DNA from: Phytoseiulus persimilis
Lineage: Eukaryota > Arthropoda > Arachnida > Mesostigmata > Phytoseiidae
Direction: 5' to 3'
NCBI GenBank assembly: GCA_037576195.1
Contig: CM075102.1
Location: 14,752,745-14,816,744, forward strand
DNA: 64,000 nucleotides
The stretch's first letter is position 1. Every line of letters starts with the position of its first letter. Positions 45,227 through 58,054 of this stretch are shown piece after piece. Made by a program: the position numbers and the translations under genes. Under the pieces are notes generated by a model. That model was not told the DNA's origin and searched no databases. It worked only from the letters and a program-made list of their open reading frames with translations.

Positions 45227-45847
45227 ATGGCTCCTCCCTGTTCGCGGCGGGAAAGGGACCAAAGAACGCCCGCAGCCCGCCGAGCCACAGCCAAGCGAAG
45301 CCGACTCCCGCACCCGCTCGTTCGAGGCGAGCGAGAGGGACCGTTGGCGCATTTTAAAGTTTTCATTTTCGAAGCAACGAGCTCCGCGTTGCACTGTCAG
45401 AGGGCGCTCGAGTCGGCTTCAAAACGCGCGCTACCGCAGGAACTGCCCGCTCGTCAGCACAAGAGCGGTTCTGCGGGGGTTTCGAAAGTCTTATGGCGAC
45501 TGGAGAATTTTCCGTGCTCCGGAGTCTCTCCTCACGGCGTTCTGTTTGATCCAGAGAGCGAACCAGAACCCGAGCTTCGAGGATCAAGTCAGTCGGATAT
45601 TTTCTACTTGGGCGAGCCGCCGCCGGCAGGATGCAAGAAGCGAAAATACGAATGGAGCGCGTGTGTTAGTCAGCGCGAACGATGGGGTATGTTAGTGTTT
45701 TTGTTGTTAGGAAAACTTCCTCCCTCACCCGTCTGGCTAGGCGTCCGCCGGCCGACTGGATGGCTGACTACTCTTCACTACGCCGACTACTCGCAGCAGC
45801 AGCAGGAGCTGTGGCGGCGCTGGCAGGAGAAATATCACACCGGCTAA
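45227..45847 (+). CDS. hypothetical ATG frame, 206 aa
   Basis: The longest ATG frame outside the zinc-finger gene. A TTTAAAAAG element lies about 20 bases upstream. The product has a basic N-terminus, an acidic PESEPEPE segment, a short hydrophobic stretch (WGMLVFLLLG) and a Gln-rich end (YADYSQQQQELWRRWQEKYH). No homologue is recognised. The start context is poor (T at -3). Confidence 0.2.
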   Translation: MAPPCSRRERDQRTPAARRATAKRSRLPHPLVRGEREGPLAHFKVFIFEATSSALHCQRALESASKRALPQELPARQHKSGSAGVSKVLWRLENFPCSGVSPHGVLFDPESEPEPELRGSSQSDIFYLGEPPPAGCKKRKYEWSACVSQRERWGMLVFLLLGKLPPSPVWLGVRRPTGWLTTLHYADYSQQQQELWRRWQEKYHTG

Positions 45848-45905
45848 GAGCAAGGGGACCGACCATCTTTCTCAATACGACGGCATCCAGAGAACCAGGC
45901 GGCCA

Positions 45906-45957
45906 GTTGGGCCGGGCGGGCAGCTAGGCGGGCGGGCGGGCGGGCGGTCGGCCGGGC
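45906..45957 (+). repeat. GGGC-type tetranucleotide array
   Basis: Degenerate GGGC/GGCG repeats, interrupted by CTAG and GGTC. Confidence 0.8.
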
Positions 45958-46546
45958 AAGAAAGCCTGCGTTTCTTCCCTCAACGAACTGATCCCTTATA
46001 ACGACCTCTCTCTTGCCCCCCAACTCCCCCCGGCCGCCCGCCTCCCCCATAGCCAACCGGGCAACCAATCGCTGGACAGACCGACCGACAGACACATGAG
46101 ATGATGCTGCTCTCGCCCAGGAAAGCTCTCGAGCCCAGCCACACGGGATGGCGGCCGCGTGTATTTTTTCGAAACATCTACTTCAAAGAGGGCGCTCCCG
46201 TCGATTTTCTTCGAACCACTGCGGATCTTTCAGAGAATTATGTGCCGGTAGTCTCGACTTCGAGAACTCTGGAGCTTACCGACTACCCATCGCCCCGCCA
46301 TCGACCGGGCGAGCGAACATCGTTCTCCTCCTCCACCTCCCGCTGTCCCCCACCCGTGGCGGCGGGAGTCTCTGGACTAGGCGGGCTTAGTAGTCGCAAC
46401 CATTCGACGCCGAGCTCCGAGGATTTCGCCCCTCCTGGAATTCGTTGTGGGATTCGCTGTTGGAACATTATACCTCTACAAGCATCCTGATCTCGAGCCG
46501 CGATTCGCTCTTAGCCCCGCGGTTCGCTGCGAATCCCGAGAAAACC

Positions 46547-47116
46547 TCAGAGCTGGAGACTCGGTCCTGACCGCTCGATTTTCTCGGACGGATTCCGCTG
46601 CCGCAGACGGGTCTTCCGCAACCGCGGGACATAAATCATAGCCGGAGGTGGTTCTACATCTGGAACATCATCGGGTTCCGCGATGAGCGATGACGACCGT
46701 TCAGGCATTTTGTCAACGCGACGTGTTCCGCCATATCTTTCTATGCGTTCGTGCATCTTCTGAAGACGACTCACTTCGATGTGTCCGGCCAGCTGGTTGA
46801 TGTCGTCGTTCAATGACTGCTCGACGATTGATTTGATTGAAGATGATGAACTTGAACGGGATGTCAGAGCACATTCAGACGAAATGCCCGGCGGAACGCA
46901 CTTCAGCGAAACACGTTTCGAGCGGGTGCTGTTTGCGATGTTTTCCTGCGGAATCGGGAGAGCTGGCGGATCCGCTGCAAGAAGGACGAAGTGGAAGGAT
47001 TCCAAGGAAGAACCGGGCGCAGGGTCTGTTGCCCACCTCGAATTATTCAACGATCGCCCCATCGATCGGAGGTTTGGCGGATTCATGCAGAAATCATCAG
47101 CGTGCTCAATCTCCAT
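46547..47116 (-). CDS. hypothetical ATG frame, 189 aa
   Basis: Among the longest ATG-initiated frames outside the zinc-finger gene. The product is hydrophilic, with a Ser run, a charged helix (HIEVSRLQKMHERIERYGG) and a Pro/Glu/Asp-rich part. No domain is recognised. A 137-codon antisense frame overlaps. Frames of this length are near what chance gives in 64 kb, so existence is uncertain. Confidence 0.22.
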   Translation of the reverse strand: MEIEHADDFCMNPPNLRSMGRSLNNSRWATDPAPGSSLESFHFVLLAADPPALPIPQENIANSTRSKRVSLKCVPPGISSECALTSRSSSSSSIKSIVEQSLNDDINQLAGHIEVSRLQKMHERIERYGGTRRVDKMPERSSSLIAEPDDVPDVEPPPAMIYVPRLRKTRLRQRNPSEKIERSGPSLQL

Positions 47117-50100
47117 TTCGTTTGTCAGTCAGGAGCGACTTCGCGTTTCCGACGAGCGTCGTGATGACAATCAGAAGACGTTGAACCGATGACAACCGAT
47201 CGCTGATTCGGCTCTGAAATCCGCCGAGAGCAGGCTTCCCAGACGAGTTCGAGATGAATTCATGCTGTCTGAGTGACCGTGAAAGGGGGTCCTGAGCTTC
47301 AGACGACCAGAGGCTTCCCGAACTCGGCTGGGGTCGAAAGTGAGGAATAATAAAAGATCGAGTGAAAATCGAGCGAAGAATCGAACCAAGGGAATGATAA
47401 AGCAAGCGAGATTTACGTTCGTTTGCTGTTTGCTGCAAGGAGTTGACAGCAGCGGCTCAATGTAGGAGCTTAAGCTCGGGCTCTGCCGGACCGGCTTACC
47501 TTTATTCTCGTTTCAAGTCCTTCTCCTGGCACTCTAACGAACGCTGCTGGCCTCGTACTTTTAGCCGCCAGTAGACTCTGGCCGACTAGCTTCTTATGGA
47601 GAAATGTAAATACGCTGAGTCATCTCTCACTCGCCATGTTTCTCACCCACTCGCTCCGGCCTGGTCACTACTCAGCTTTGTCCAAGTCGGCGCGACCATT
47701 GGGGGTCCAATGCGAAAGGGGAAAACTGTATGAAGGGGTCGAGGGGAAGGGGCCAGGGCACGATTGAGGAAAGGGGAAGGGAAAATAGACGAGGTGGTGG
47801 GTGTAAAGAAAGAGCCTCAAACTGGGCACGGGGGTTTTTTGAGAAGGGAGGGAGGGTTGGGGGGAGGGAGGGAGGGGTGAGATCTGAGGGGTGGTTATCG
47901 GACAAGGCGGTACCCTCAGAGCATTGGCAGCCCACTGAAAGCAAGGAATGGGGTCAGAGTTGGGGCATTGTGCCGTTGGAGCTGTCGTCTCGATAATAAA
48001 GCGTCCACCTCATCAAGCCCGCGCGGACCGCCGAATCCGAGCGCAACTCTCGAGACCAAGGCTGAGGAGCACGCTGGCCGTTAGGTTCGCAGGGCTGGTT
48101 AAATTGGCCTGCAGAACAGAAGGAGCAGCGCACCGTAAACGGCCACCCCCAACGGAGGAGTCTTCCTTCCTGTGGCGGAAGTCTCCAGTGTCTGACATGA
48201 TCGATCGATTGATCATCGTTCCCCACCGCTGTCTTGGATGCCTTGCTGGTCCATCCATCGGTGGTTGTTGGAGGAGGCGGCGGCGGTGGCGGCAGCAGCG
48301 GTGGTCGGTTGGTTCCCGAGCGGGTACAGTCCCGGTCGCATGCACACAGAGCCGACATGGAGTTGTCGGATCGTGCGTTTATGGTTTGTTTCGTTCGGTG
48401 CTCCTCTCTCCGACCGATTCAAATTTCACGCCTCCATCTATCTGCCTTATGGCGTCGCTCATGCTGTGTGACGTCCCGCGGTCAGAACAGATGATAATTC
48501 GATCTTGAAGAGAGCGGTGTTCATATTTAGCGGGAGAGGGGTTTGAGTCCCGACCGGACAATCAGCATCCAAAAACATTGACGACGACGACGACGAACCA
48601 GACAAGGGGAACGAAAGAAACTCACTACTTTGGCGCTGGAACGGATCTCCCACGGCAGGGCCACGACCTGGCTCTCTCGGGACGAAATCAGCCGCAGGAA
48701 ACCCGTTTCGAGGATTCTCGTCCCGTCGAAAAAAGGAGGAAATAAAAAAAACCGGAAACAGTAAGAGACAGGGAAAATAAGGAAAAAATAGACTCGTTTC
48801 GATCTTGCGGATATTTTTCACCCCGTCATTTGTCCCGGGCGCCACGGCGCAAATCTTCTAGCGAACAATTGGTAAGGGGGAGGAGAAGCGGCCCTCGGAA
48901 GGAGCAGGCTGTTTAGTTATTTATGCTACGACATAGAAAATTCCCGAGCTCTTATTGACGACTGCAGTCAGTTCGGGTTCCACGCACTTCCCGGAACAAG
49001 TGGCATGAAGCTGTCAGCCCAGATCCTACGAAGGACGATTTATACTAGAGCAGAAAATTTCAGTTTCTCCGTCCCCGTGGTTCACCTGCGCCCCTCGTGG
49101 GCCCTCCGTAGTATTGTGAGTTCCGTTCAACCTTACGCGCTCACAATGGCGAATGGAAGCTGTAAAACTCGCTCGCTCGCCTACTAATACAGATTCCCGT
49201 GAAACGATATTTCACCCCTTTCGATGGCCCGACTGAATGAATTCTGCTCGTTTTATGACCGTCGAAGTACTCGGACAGAAAAACGGAAAGACTCCGCCGA
49301 CTCGGCTTACAAAGCGATGAAGGATCCGAGGGAACCTCCGATCCGGTGGCAACATCAGGTACGCAGATTCGAACACGCCGGCGTCCAAACCGACAGCGGC
49401 GGCGGCGGGTGGACGCTCCCGATTAATAGCATTTACCCGATCCGTATCTGCAGCAGAAAAGGAGCTCCCTCAGGTGCGGATCGAGCTGCGGCTCGTAATT
49501 GCCGCTGCGGCGACGAAAACGACGGCTGCTGCCGAGAAAGTCGGTTTCCACTCTTCTGAGGGTCCGTCCCTCCTCGCGTTTCATTCCGTATATCGTCACG
49601 GCGCGCAAATGACATCTTAATAAGGCCGGTCGGACCATTTCAATAAAAATCTGTCGAAAATGATGCGAGCCGTCACATGGGCCGGGTATCCTCCCAGGCC
49701 AGAAAACCGTCCAAAGACCAACATTCGAGATGGACGCAAGCTGGCCACCGGATCGACCAATGAAATAACCTCTGGCTACAATTATCATAATGTTGTAAAG
49801 TTGCTTCGACGAACTCCGCTCGCACTGGAACCATTAGCGAGGTGGAGATGTCGTCGCCTCGCCGTTGAAGACGGTTGTTGTTTTCAGAAGCTCGTCTGAA
49901 ACGATTTGCATTTCCCCCCGTGGGTCGTGCGGCAGCTCGGTGATGATGAGGCCAGAATTCTCTTTCAACTTCCAGGTCGAAACGCGTCTGGGATTCTCGT
50001 TGTCGCACCGACCACACCTGATGCACTCCCTCACATATATTGAATACTTTGCAGTCCATGTCGAATGGTTCGGGCCGGACTGCGTCAAAGCGTTCCGGGA

Positions 50101-53100
50101 ACGTCGGGAAGTTCCGACTGTGGATCATTGTTTGGTAACAAACAGATCAGTGCGATGTGGGTCCCCGCTAGAAGGATCTCCCAGCGTTGGGGTGATTTGT
50201 CGCCCGAGCTGTGGAAGATACAAATTTCCGATGACATAGTCTCCAGGTTGAATGCCTCCGTCCATTAGCCCGGTGGTCGATTCACTTGCGACTCAGGATT
50301 GTTTCGGATGATTTCAGTTCGTCGAGGGTCGAATGCCCGGCGTTCTGGAATGCAGTTCAGCGATCTTGCGGCACTTTTCATTTCGGGTCTCCTGGCTGCT
50401 TCGAACATCTGATCTTCGGAGTCGAGAGAGTCGCGACACGAAAATCGGTGAGAAACTACGAGGAGGAAAAGCAGAACCCGCATGAGCACACCTAATGTGT
50501 GATGGTAATGAATGAAAAAGAAATATCTTGCCAGAATAACCATTGAGGCGTTTATCAGATCACCGATCTCGGTCTCGTCGAGTTTTCGATCTTTCGCGAA
50601 CGTTCGCTCAATGAATCAGTGGATTGATTATCGGGAAACATTTCTTGTGCAACGATGGACTAGCCTATCTATGATTCGCTCGCTCAACGTGCTGTTCGAT
50701 TGAGGCTGAAGAATTCTCAATCCGAAGAATCGTTTGGAATCACAAGAGGAGGGGGGGGGCGTACAGAACACCGGATCGATGCCGGCTCTTCCTCGCTGTT
50801 CCGGACCCTCGCCCCTGGTGTCTGGAGTTCACTCGTTGTCCGCTCGGTCGATCAGTCTTCGCTTTCACGTTAACTTCCCGGATTTTCGACGAGTGCGCGA
50901 ATCTGTGAGAGTCCGGAATCGAGGAGCGAGGGTCTCGTCCTCGACAGGCACATGCGATGTGCTCATTGGCTGCGCGCGAGTTCGGCCGCGGTGACTTCGG
51001 CAGGAGCGGCAGCAACAGCGATCTCATTAAAAAACCATTCATCATTGCAACGCCTTCTCCGGGTGTTTAAAGCGCTGAGTTGCGAAACATTCGGAAGCGG
51101 GGAGGAAGCTCATATTTTGATCGACGGGTCGGTCGGACAAATCTCCGCGCGAGTCGGAAAGCCCGACCGACGGGAGGTGAAAACTTGCCGAGAAAGACTT
51201 TTTACGATTGAACGACAATTCGCCGGAGAAAAGGCAACATGCAGATTAGCTGCTGCGTCTTCTGATCGATGGTGTCATTGATCGATGCCTCCATCGAGCG
51301 TCTTCAACAGCCGAACGAAGAGCGCGGGGCTGCTCTGTCCGAATCGGAGCTCCCAGATCGGGGAGGGCGGATGACGACGAAGGGAGCTGAACCCTTCTGA
51401 ATTTGCGAATGTTCTCCTTGTCCAGGAATCTCTTCGTCGGAGCTCGGTCCAGGGCAGCTCAGGCTCGTTCCCGATCGTCGTGCGCTTCGTCCACACTCGC
51501 GTCCCACCGGACCCGTTGTTTACGAGAGCGAGAGGCTCGAACAGACGCACGACGATAGGTCGAACGAACCGATTGAAGTCGCGGATTGACTCCAAAACGG
51601 CGGCGGCGTCTGCAATCGAACACCTGTTCACCGGACGAGCGACCGGTTTCTTTCCTCTTCCTTCCAATGAGTAGTCTGATGGATGCAGCCGCTGCGACGG
51701 CACCGTTGTTTCTGTCGGTCGGCCGGCCCTGCCAGTGCCATCTCGAAGGCGAGCTGCGGGGTTAGAATTCCAATTTGTAATGGTTAGTTTGTCCGATTCG
51801 ATTAACGTGTGTGCGAGTCCCTCAACGACAGCGGAGATGATCGTGCGATGACGGGGAGTTTGCCCAGCTGAAAACAAAAAGACCCTTGACCCTGGCCGGC
51901 GCAAAAAACCGCTCGGTCCGCGGGGTCGGTGAAAATCATTTCTGGATTATCCGGCCGAAGAAGCGTTCCCCGAATGACAGATCTGCTTCCCGACTTGCGT
52001 GATGGAAGGCAGAGCGCTCGCCCGGTCCAAGCACGCGGAGCCGATGGACGCGGGCCGAGCTCTCGATGATTCGCGGGGGCGGTCAGCCAGGGACGGATGT
52101 ACCGATCGAACCGAATGACGAATTTGTTGTGTTGGATTTCATTTTGCAAAATTGGGGGCCCATGCGATCCCAGCGATTCGTCCCCCGCGAGCGATACGCT
52201 TTAACAGGGTTGTTGTATGAGACGGCCGAGCTGGCGATGTGCTAGCTCGCCAGCTCGCTGCGCCTCGTCGTAGTTACCCCAATAGTTAGCGAGTGACCAC
52301 ATGGCGTGGGTGGGAGACGCGCGGGGTTGTAAAGCTTATCGAAGATTCTCCGCTCTTTCTTTCTTTGCTCAAATGTGTTGTGCGTGTGTAAGAGCCGACC
52401 CGAGCAAGCAGCCGTCCGACTCGCCAAGTATCCAGAGCCTGTCTGCCTGCCTGCCTACAATTCATCCATCCGAGCGGCTGCGGCAGAGGTGACTGTTTAT
52501 TCAAATAATGAAAAACGATGAAAATTTTCTCAGTCCCAGCGAGCTCGAGGAGATTCGCTCGACAGCGACGCATGAGCGCAGGTACGGTAAACAAGTTTCC
52601 ACCCGAAGCACCGCGTGGGCGTTCCCGAGCGTTACGAGTTTAATGCTGGCGTGATCTGAAGGAGCCGGGCCCCAATGCTTGAAAGTGTCTCCTATTGCTC
52701 CCATCGAGATTCCCAACGATTTCCCCATCCACAACCGGTGCTCGACTGCACTAGCGAGTTGCCATCTAGAGAGCAGGACATGAACGGTTTCATTCCTTGT
52801 TGTTGGTCCCGAAGAATCCATCCGCGATGGAGAAAAAATGGCGGTCTGCTGCGCGCGGAAACAAGTTGTACAAGTTGCACGAAGTATCGCTCATCATGTA
52901 AGTGAGTTTGTGTGTTGTAAGATGGGGTGAAGAAGTTTCGCTCGATGACTAAGGGTTAGCTGTGAAGCTAACGCATAACTAGACTGCTGTATGAACGAGA
53001 CTGGGGGTTATCGACCGTTCAGCCGGGAAGGCAACCAGCCGACCGAGCGTCTAGAGATTCTGTTATAGTTCTTTTTTCGCTCCCATTCCTCAGTCCACCC

Positions 53101-53422
53101 CCTCCCATGGTCAGACCATCGTCGGACACTAGAAGCGAGAGACGCAGGAAATCCGAGCGGAGGGAGGAAGAGTCTGCGCCTTAGCAGGCGAAAACGGAAG
53201 GGTTGTCAGCTCACTATATCGGCGGATGGAGGCTGCGGCCGGCCAGCTTTGATAACTTCGGACCACTTTGGCTTGCGTGCCACGAAAAATGGATGTCTCA
53301 TTCATGGATCGCCTAGTCCGTGTACTGGCTAAAGCCTCACTCCTAATCTCGAGAGTCTCGCATATCCATCCGCACACATCCTCCTCCATAAACGTGGTAA
53401 TGCAATGCCGAATGCATCTGCT

Positions 53423-53442
53423 GGCCGGCCGGCCGGCCGGCC
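53423..53442 (+). repeat. GGCC microsatellite
   Basis: Five perfect GGCC units. Confidence 0.9.
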
Positions 53443-54052
53443 GACAGACTCCAAATATTGCAAAGGGCGTCAGCTCATCTTACCCGACCTGGCTCAGAGG
53501 TACCCCGCTCCAAGTGCAGAGCGGACGTTGCGAGGTGTCCACCGTCGCTATAGGAGTGTGGGCTCGAGGCCTAACCTCCGAAGCTCTTCGTCCGAAGACA
53601 CCGTCGGGCGTCACGTGAGACTCCGTTTGACGTTTTCCTCGAGCGATCGTGGAGAGTTTGTCTGAGGTCGCTTCACTTTGAAGAAACCGCACAGAAGCAA
53701 CCATCAAACCCTTCCTCCAGTGGGCGTCTCTGGGGGATCGGCCGCTGCTGTTGTTGTCCTGTCTAGTTGGTCACTCAAGGAGACAAATTTCGGGGTGGTC
53801 CTCACTCCTTTGACTTAATCATTCTACGCGAGCTCCTCGGCGGCTCCGGTCCGCGACGCGTTGGACCCAGTGGAGGAATAGAAGAAAAAATCGCTTGTTT
53901 TCATCCATTCGCACCACCCACCCCTCTAAGCGGCTCCGTTTTAATGGTTTTTGATTTTGCAGCAGTGGGGGAATGTGGTTTTTATGTTGAGGAATTTCGA
54001 AATTTTCAACGCCGGGTGGGAGTTTCTCTTTTTAGAGATGTTTATGAACTCG

Positions 54053-54070
54053 AAGAGAGAGAGAGAGAGG
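54053..54070 (+). repeat. GA microsatellite
   Basis: About eight AG units. Confidence 0.85.
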
Positions 54071-55578
54071 AAGTGAGAGCGAATAGAAAGTCTCCCCTAG
54101 CTCCGTGTAGGGCAGACCAACCATCGACCTTCTTCGAAAATGCGATCGACAAGTTGCTCTTCCCACATATTCTCGAGAGCCGAATGCGGAGGGGAATGGA
54201 GCGCAGCTCAAAATCTGCTTCTCCTATCGCGCTCTTCCAGCTTTCTCCACGTTTGAGTCCTGTGATCAATATTCGACCGATCGGGACCACTTCTCCCGGT
54301 GTAGTCCGCCGTGACTGGTGCGGTGAAATGGAGACATGCATGATTCCATGAAGGCGACGGCAGAAGCAACAAAGCGGAAATTCATCCAAATATACGAGTG
54401 TATTCGTATGACGTGAATAATTCACGGAACAGCCAGACGAACTCGCTCAGCTTATGGGACTATCCCGGTGGATGGGCGGGAGATTTGTCTTGCAGAGGCG
54501 AAAAATAGGAAGCACGGGAAAAACGAGAAGTGGAGAGGAAGATGGCAAATCGGAGGAGAGGGGGAGGTATCTCATATTATTTCTTAGGGCTCCCTCTTGC
54601 CCTCTTCGGTTCTCAGATCTTTCCTCCCACCTGGGACTTCGTTGGGATTGTGTCTGAGGGAGGGGTGGGCTATCGGAGGAGATCCGCATGGCAGCGGGAT
54701 GGGGTGGGGGTTTTTGCTTTATGTTGTTGCCACCCCCACTGGCTCGCACGCTCGCTACCATCCAAGTATTCTGGCCACTTCCCGCTTTCCTTGTCAGTGG
54801 CTCGCGTCGGTCCGAAGACGCTAATGGGGCGAGTTCATCTTGGTCCTCTCAAGTGAAGAAACAGAAAATCAAGAACCAACAAGCGGGCTCGAGACGAAAC
54901 TGATCGGGTCAACTGGAATTATCGCACAGTGAGAGGTGCACGAAGTTGAGAGCGCAAGCTCTTTCCTCTGTCGCGAGTTCCTCCCGATCGCCGAGCTTCC
55001 AGGGGCAAAGAATTGGGTGCGGGTGAGGATTCGCAACTTGAGTAAAGAAGCCGAGCGGAAGATTCTGAGGCTTGGGGCGAAGAAAGCGGCTGTCGGCCGG
55101 AGCATAAAACCAACTCAGTTCGGCGGCCGAGATGACGCTCGTGGGAACGACCCCTTATGCTCGAAACACAGCTGCGGGGAATCAACTGTGCTCAAAGCAC
55201 GGAGCTTACGCAGACTGACGTCGGCCGAGAAGAAATCGCAGAGCCAGATCGGCTGACCATGTTGCAATGCTTTTTGAGACCGAATCAAAACGAGCGCTGA
55301 ATAAAAGGAATCTCTCTCTCGAAATCAAGCTCAGCATCGAAAGCTCCGACTTGAATAGGGTCTGCTCCTCCTGTATTTGGGCCAGTGCTTGAAGAAGTCG
55401 AGAGCATCCAGCTATCAAGAACAGGAACTCTTCTTCGCATAGCGCTGACCGCTGACCAGCTCCAGGACAGTTTCAAGCACGTTGGACAGGAGGAAACTCG
55501 GGCTGCCGACCAATCTCGCTGACCAAGAAATAAATTCAGCCGACAAGCTGGCTCGCTAGCCGACAGGCAGCGAGCGAG

Positions 55579-56008
55579 ATGGACACGAGAAGCAAGACTT
55601 GGAGGAAACGAACTCCCAAAAGCGTGGGTGTACTTCTGGGCGGTGATCCATCATGACTGACATTATTTTTTTTTTTATCTTTTTTCTCCCTTTTCAGACG
55701 GTACTGGACGCCGCTCGTCTGCAGCTTCCCTACAATGGCCACTTACTCGAGCGGTCACCCCAGCGACTTATCGAGCCCTTCTGAAGAAGAAAGATTGCTC
55801 CTCGAAGCTGTTTGAATCGGAGGAAACTGGCCGCCACTTCCGAAAACTAAACTTCACCTCGCTCTTCTCCATCTACCGCACCGCTGAGATAGTTCGGATG
55901 TTCTTCGGAATGTTACAACTCCTCGCCTTCCTCGGCGCCGCCGTTTCCCTGGCCGGCGACGAGTGCGTCGACGAGTTTATTGGCCAGCACTGGAGGAAAT
56001 CGGCATAA
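55579..56008 (+). CDS. predicted two-exon small membrane or secreted protein (124 aa)
   Basis: Exon 1 runs 55579-55642 (MDTRSKTWRKRTPKSVGVLLG). The 55-base intron 55643-55697 has a CTGAC branch-like element and an excellent pyrimidine tract ending in TTTTCAG. Phases match (GAC formed across the junction), and exon 2 stays open for 102 codons to TAA at 56006. Residues 1-88 are basic and polar, with a possible N-glycosylation sequon Asn73-Phe-Thr. A hydrophobic helix spans about 89-107, followed by a 17-residue acidic-then-basic tail. If translation instead began at Met89 the product would be a short signal peptide plus about 16 residues. CATAAA and TATAAA follow the stop. I do not recognise a family. 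Confidence 0.4.
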
Positions 56009-56770
56009 AATGACATAAAACGCGCCATATAAAACCTTATAGCCGTTTACGCTGGAGTGACGTCGATCAACAAACCGCCGGGCAGCGATGTGCGCGGGGA
56101 TGCACGAGGTGTCCTACAAACAGAGCTCGGGTAGCGCGACAGGCGAGCGACGGAGTACTTCGCTCAACAAACTCGTTGACGCTGAACCCGTTTCGTCAAC
56201 GGATGTGGGGCTCACCGATAGCTCGGCGCTCCCTCCCCAACGTTTCAGGTGGCTCCAACGTTCTTGATGTTGCTGTGAGGTTTTCCCCCTTGATACACAG
56301 CAAGGAAGCTCGGATCCTCATCCTCTCAGGAGAACGGCGGCGGCGGCGGCGGCGTCTGTATCATCGAGTGATGCGAAACTGATACCTCCGGCAAGAACCC
56401 CTATAAGAAGAGCTCCGTCCGTGGAGTTTCCTTCCGAGGAAGCGACCAAGCGAACAAAAAGACGAGCAAAAGAATTGGGGTATCGCCGTCTTACCAAGAA
56501 AATCATCTCACCAAACCGAAAGCTGCACCTAGCTCGTGGATCCGGGGTTTCTTCTCTCCGGCTGGATCGGCAGCAGAACGGAAGCTTGTCTCCGGACATT
56601 CCGTCGCGGATTCCTTCAGGGATGTGAGAAAATTTCGGGGGGTTCTCAACGGGTTGCTCACCGTCCCGAGTCCAGGGAGTCGCGGGGTAACGAATCCGCC
56701 CTGGGGAGGGAACGTGTGTAGAACACCGGGATTCGACTCGAAGTCCGAATCAGATTAATGTTCGTTGCAG

Positions 56771-57154
56771 GATAGAATTGCAAATGAAGAAAACGAAGTC
56801 ACAAACTCTGTGTCCTTCTCCTCCTACACATCGATTCGGGGGTGGCACAGTCGTCCATTCGTCGGATCGAGCCGCTCGGTGAAGCTGAGCCAGTCAGCCA
56901 GCCAGCGATCGCAGTGGAATCCATGCAACAAAAGCGAGCCGGTCAGCGATGACCTGGTCCAGCTGGCTCGCGTGCCACACCAAAAAAATGATGAAAAATC
57001 GAATCTATATTCAAATGATGACATTGAAGGTCACTTTAAAGACGGGAGGTCAAATCGGGGGCGTTTCTCAATCGCAGACACCATCGACACGCCGCTGCTA
57101 CCGACTTCATTGATAAGTTTTGACCGACACGTGATTGAGCACTGCTTCCTCTAG
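56771..57154 (+). CDS. possible terminal exon (127 codons)
   Basis: The frame opens in phase 0 just after an acceptor (AATGTTCGTTGCAG) and runs to TAG at 57152. The product is hydrophilic and Ser/Asn/Asp-rich (for example KNDEKSNLYSNDDIEGHF) with no recognisable domain. It has no usable ATG near its start, so it would need an upstream exon. A frame at 56421-56627 (Lys/Arg-rich) is a conceivable neighbour. Confidence 0.22.
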   Translation, partial: DRIANEENEVTNSVSFSSYTSIRGWHSRPFVGSSRSVKLSQSASQRSQWNPCNKSEPVSDDLVQLARVPHQKNDEKSNLYSNDDIEGHFKDGRSNRGRFSIADTIDTPLLPTSLISFDRHVIEHCFL

Positions 57155-58026
57155 TGTTGAAATTTTGAGCTCTCCCGGTTCCATCCTCTCGAGTGCCTCA
57201 TGATGTCTCCGTCCTTTTCGCTCCTTCCTTCTCTCGAACCGAGTAACATATTCGTCATTTTCCGCCCTGTTCCGTTTCCTGGGATGCAACTCACAGGGAG
57301 CTCAGCTCAGCTCTCGTCGAATTCTCTAACCTCGAGGTTTGCTGCCGAAACGAGTCGGCGTTCTGCGCAGGACGCAAATCGATTCGAACATCGAGATCGT
57401 GGTCCACCTCTAGAAATTGAGGAGTAAAGACTGCGATCGGAGCGCGGAGCCGAGCAGTTATTCAAACAACCGAAGACAAAGGAAGAAAAATAGGGAAGAG
57501 CTGGATCCGGGAACCGCTGCAGACTCGGGCTCGCTCAGTGAGATGTTTGTGCGAGCTGTCACGGTCGAATACTTGAGGTCCCGAAGCCCAGTCACGATTT
57601 CTCGCCGCAGCAACGAGTACCAGTGGTGAACAGTAAGCAGTTCCAATAACAGAATGAAACCAATCATTGGTCAGTCGGCCAGTGGTTCTCTCTGTGAGCA
57701 GTCAGTCTCACTGCTGCTGGCAGCACCGGCTACCAGCTGGTCAGAACTCAAAACTTCAGTGTCGAACTCCCGATGATGAGAGGGACACGCGAAGAGTTCG
57801 AGAGAGCTCGCAGAGAGAGAGAGGAGCAGCTCGAACTAAAAAACATTCGAGGGGTGTCGCGAGCGGGGGTCGGCTGCACGCGCCAGCCAGCCGGACAGGC
57901 GAAAGCGACCTTGAAATTTCACGAAATTTATTACCGCACAGTGTCCAAGTGTAAGCCGGAGACACTCTCTAGGGGACCCACTGGCCTCGAGACCTCAAAA
58001 AGATTTTTCACTAAATCCACTCTACT

Positions 58027-58054
58027 GGCCGGCCGGCCGACCGACCGACCGGCG
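58027..58054 (+). repeat. GGCC/GACC microsatellite
   Basis: GGCC units passing into GACC units. Confidence 0.85.

Larger units (their letters stand above)
47117..55578. other. no confident gene
   Basis: Overlapping frames on both strands up to 209 codons; the longest (51275-51904, minus) starts with TTG. A GGGA/GGAG-rich purine stretch lies at 47700-47890. Nothing recognisable. Confidence 0.35.

Noticed and set aside
47700-47890. GGGA/GGAG-rich stretch as a satellite or G-quadruplex array
   Set aside because: Irregular units without a fixed period; simple purine-rich sequence.
51275-51904. 209-codon frame on the minus strand
   Set aside because: Starts with TTG, has no recognisable domain, and is within the length expected by chance at this base composition.
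53767-54351. 194-codon frame on the plus strand
   Set aside because: Starts with TTG, no domain, no matching splice context; includes a GA microsatellite.
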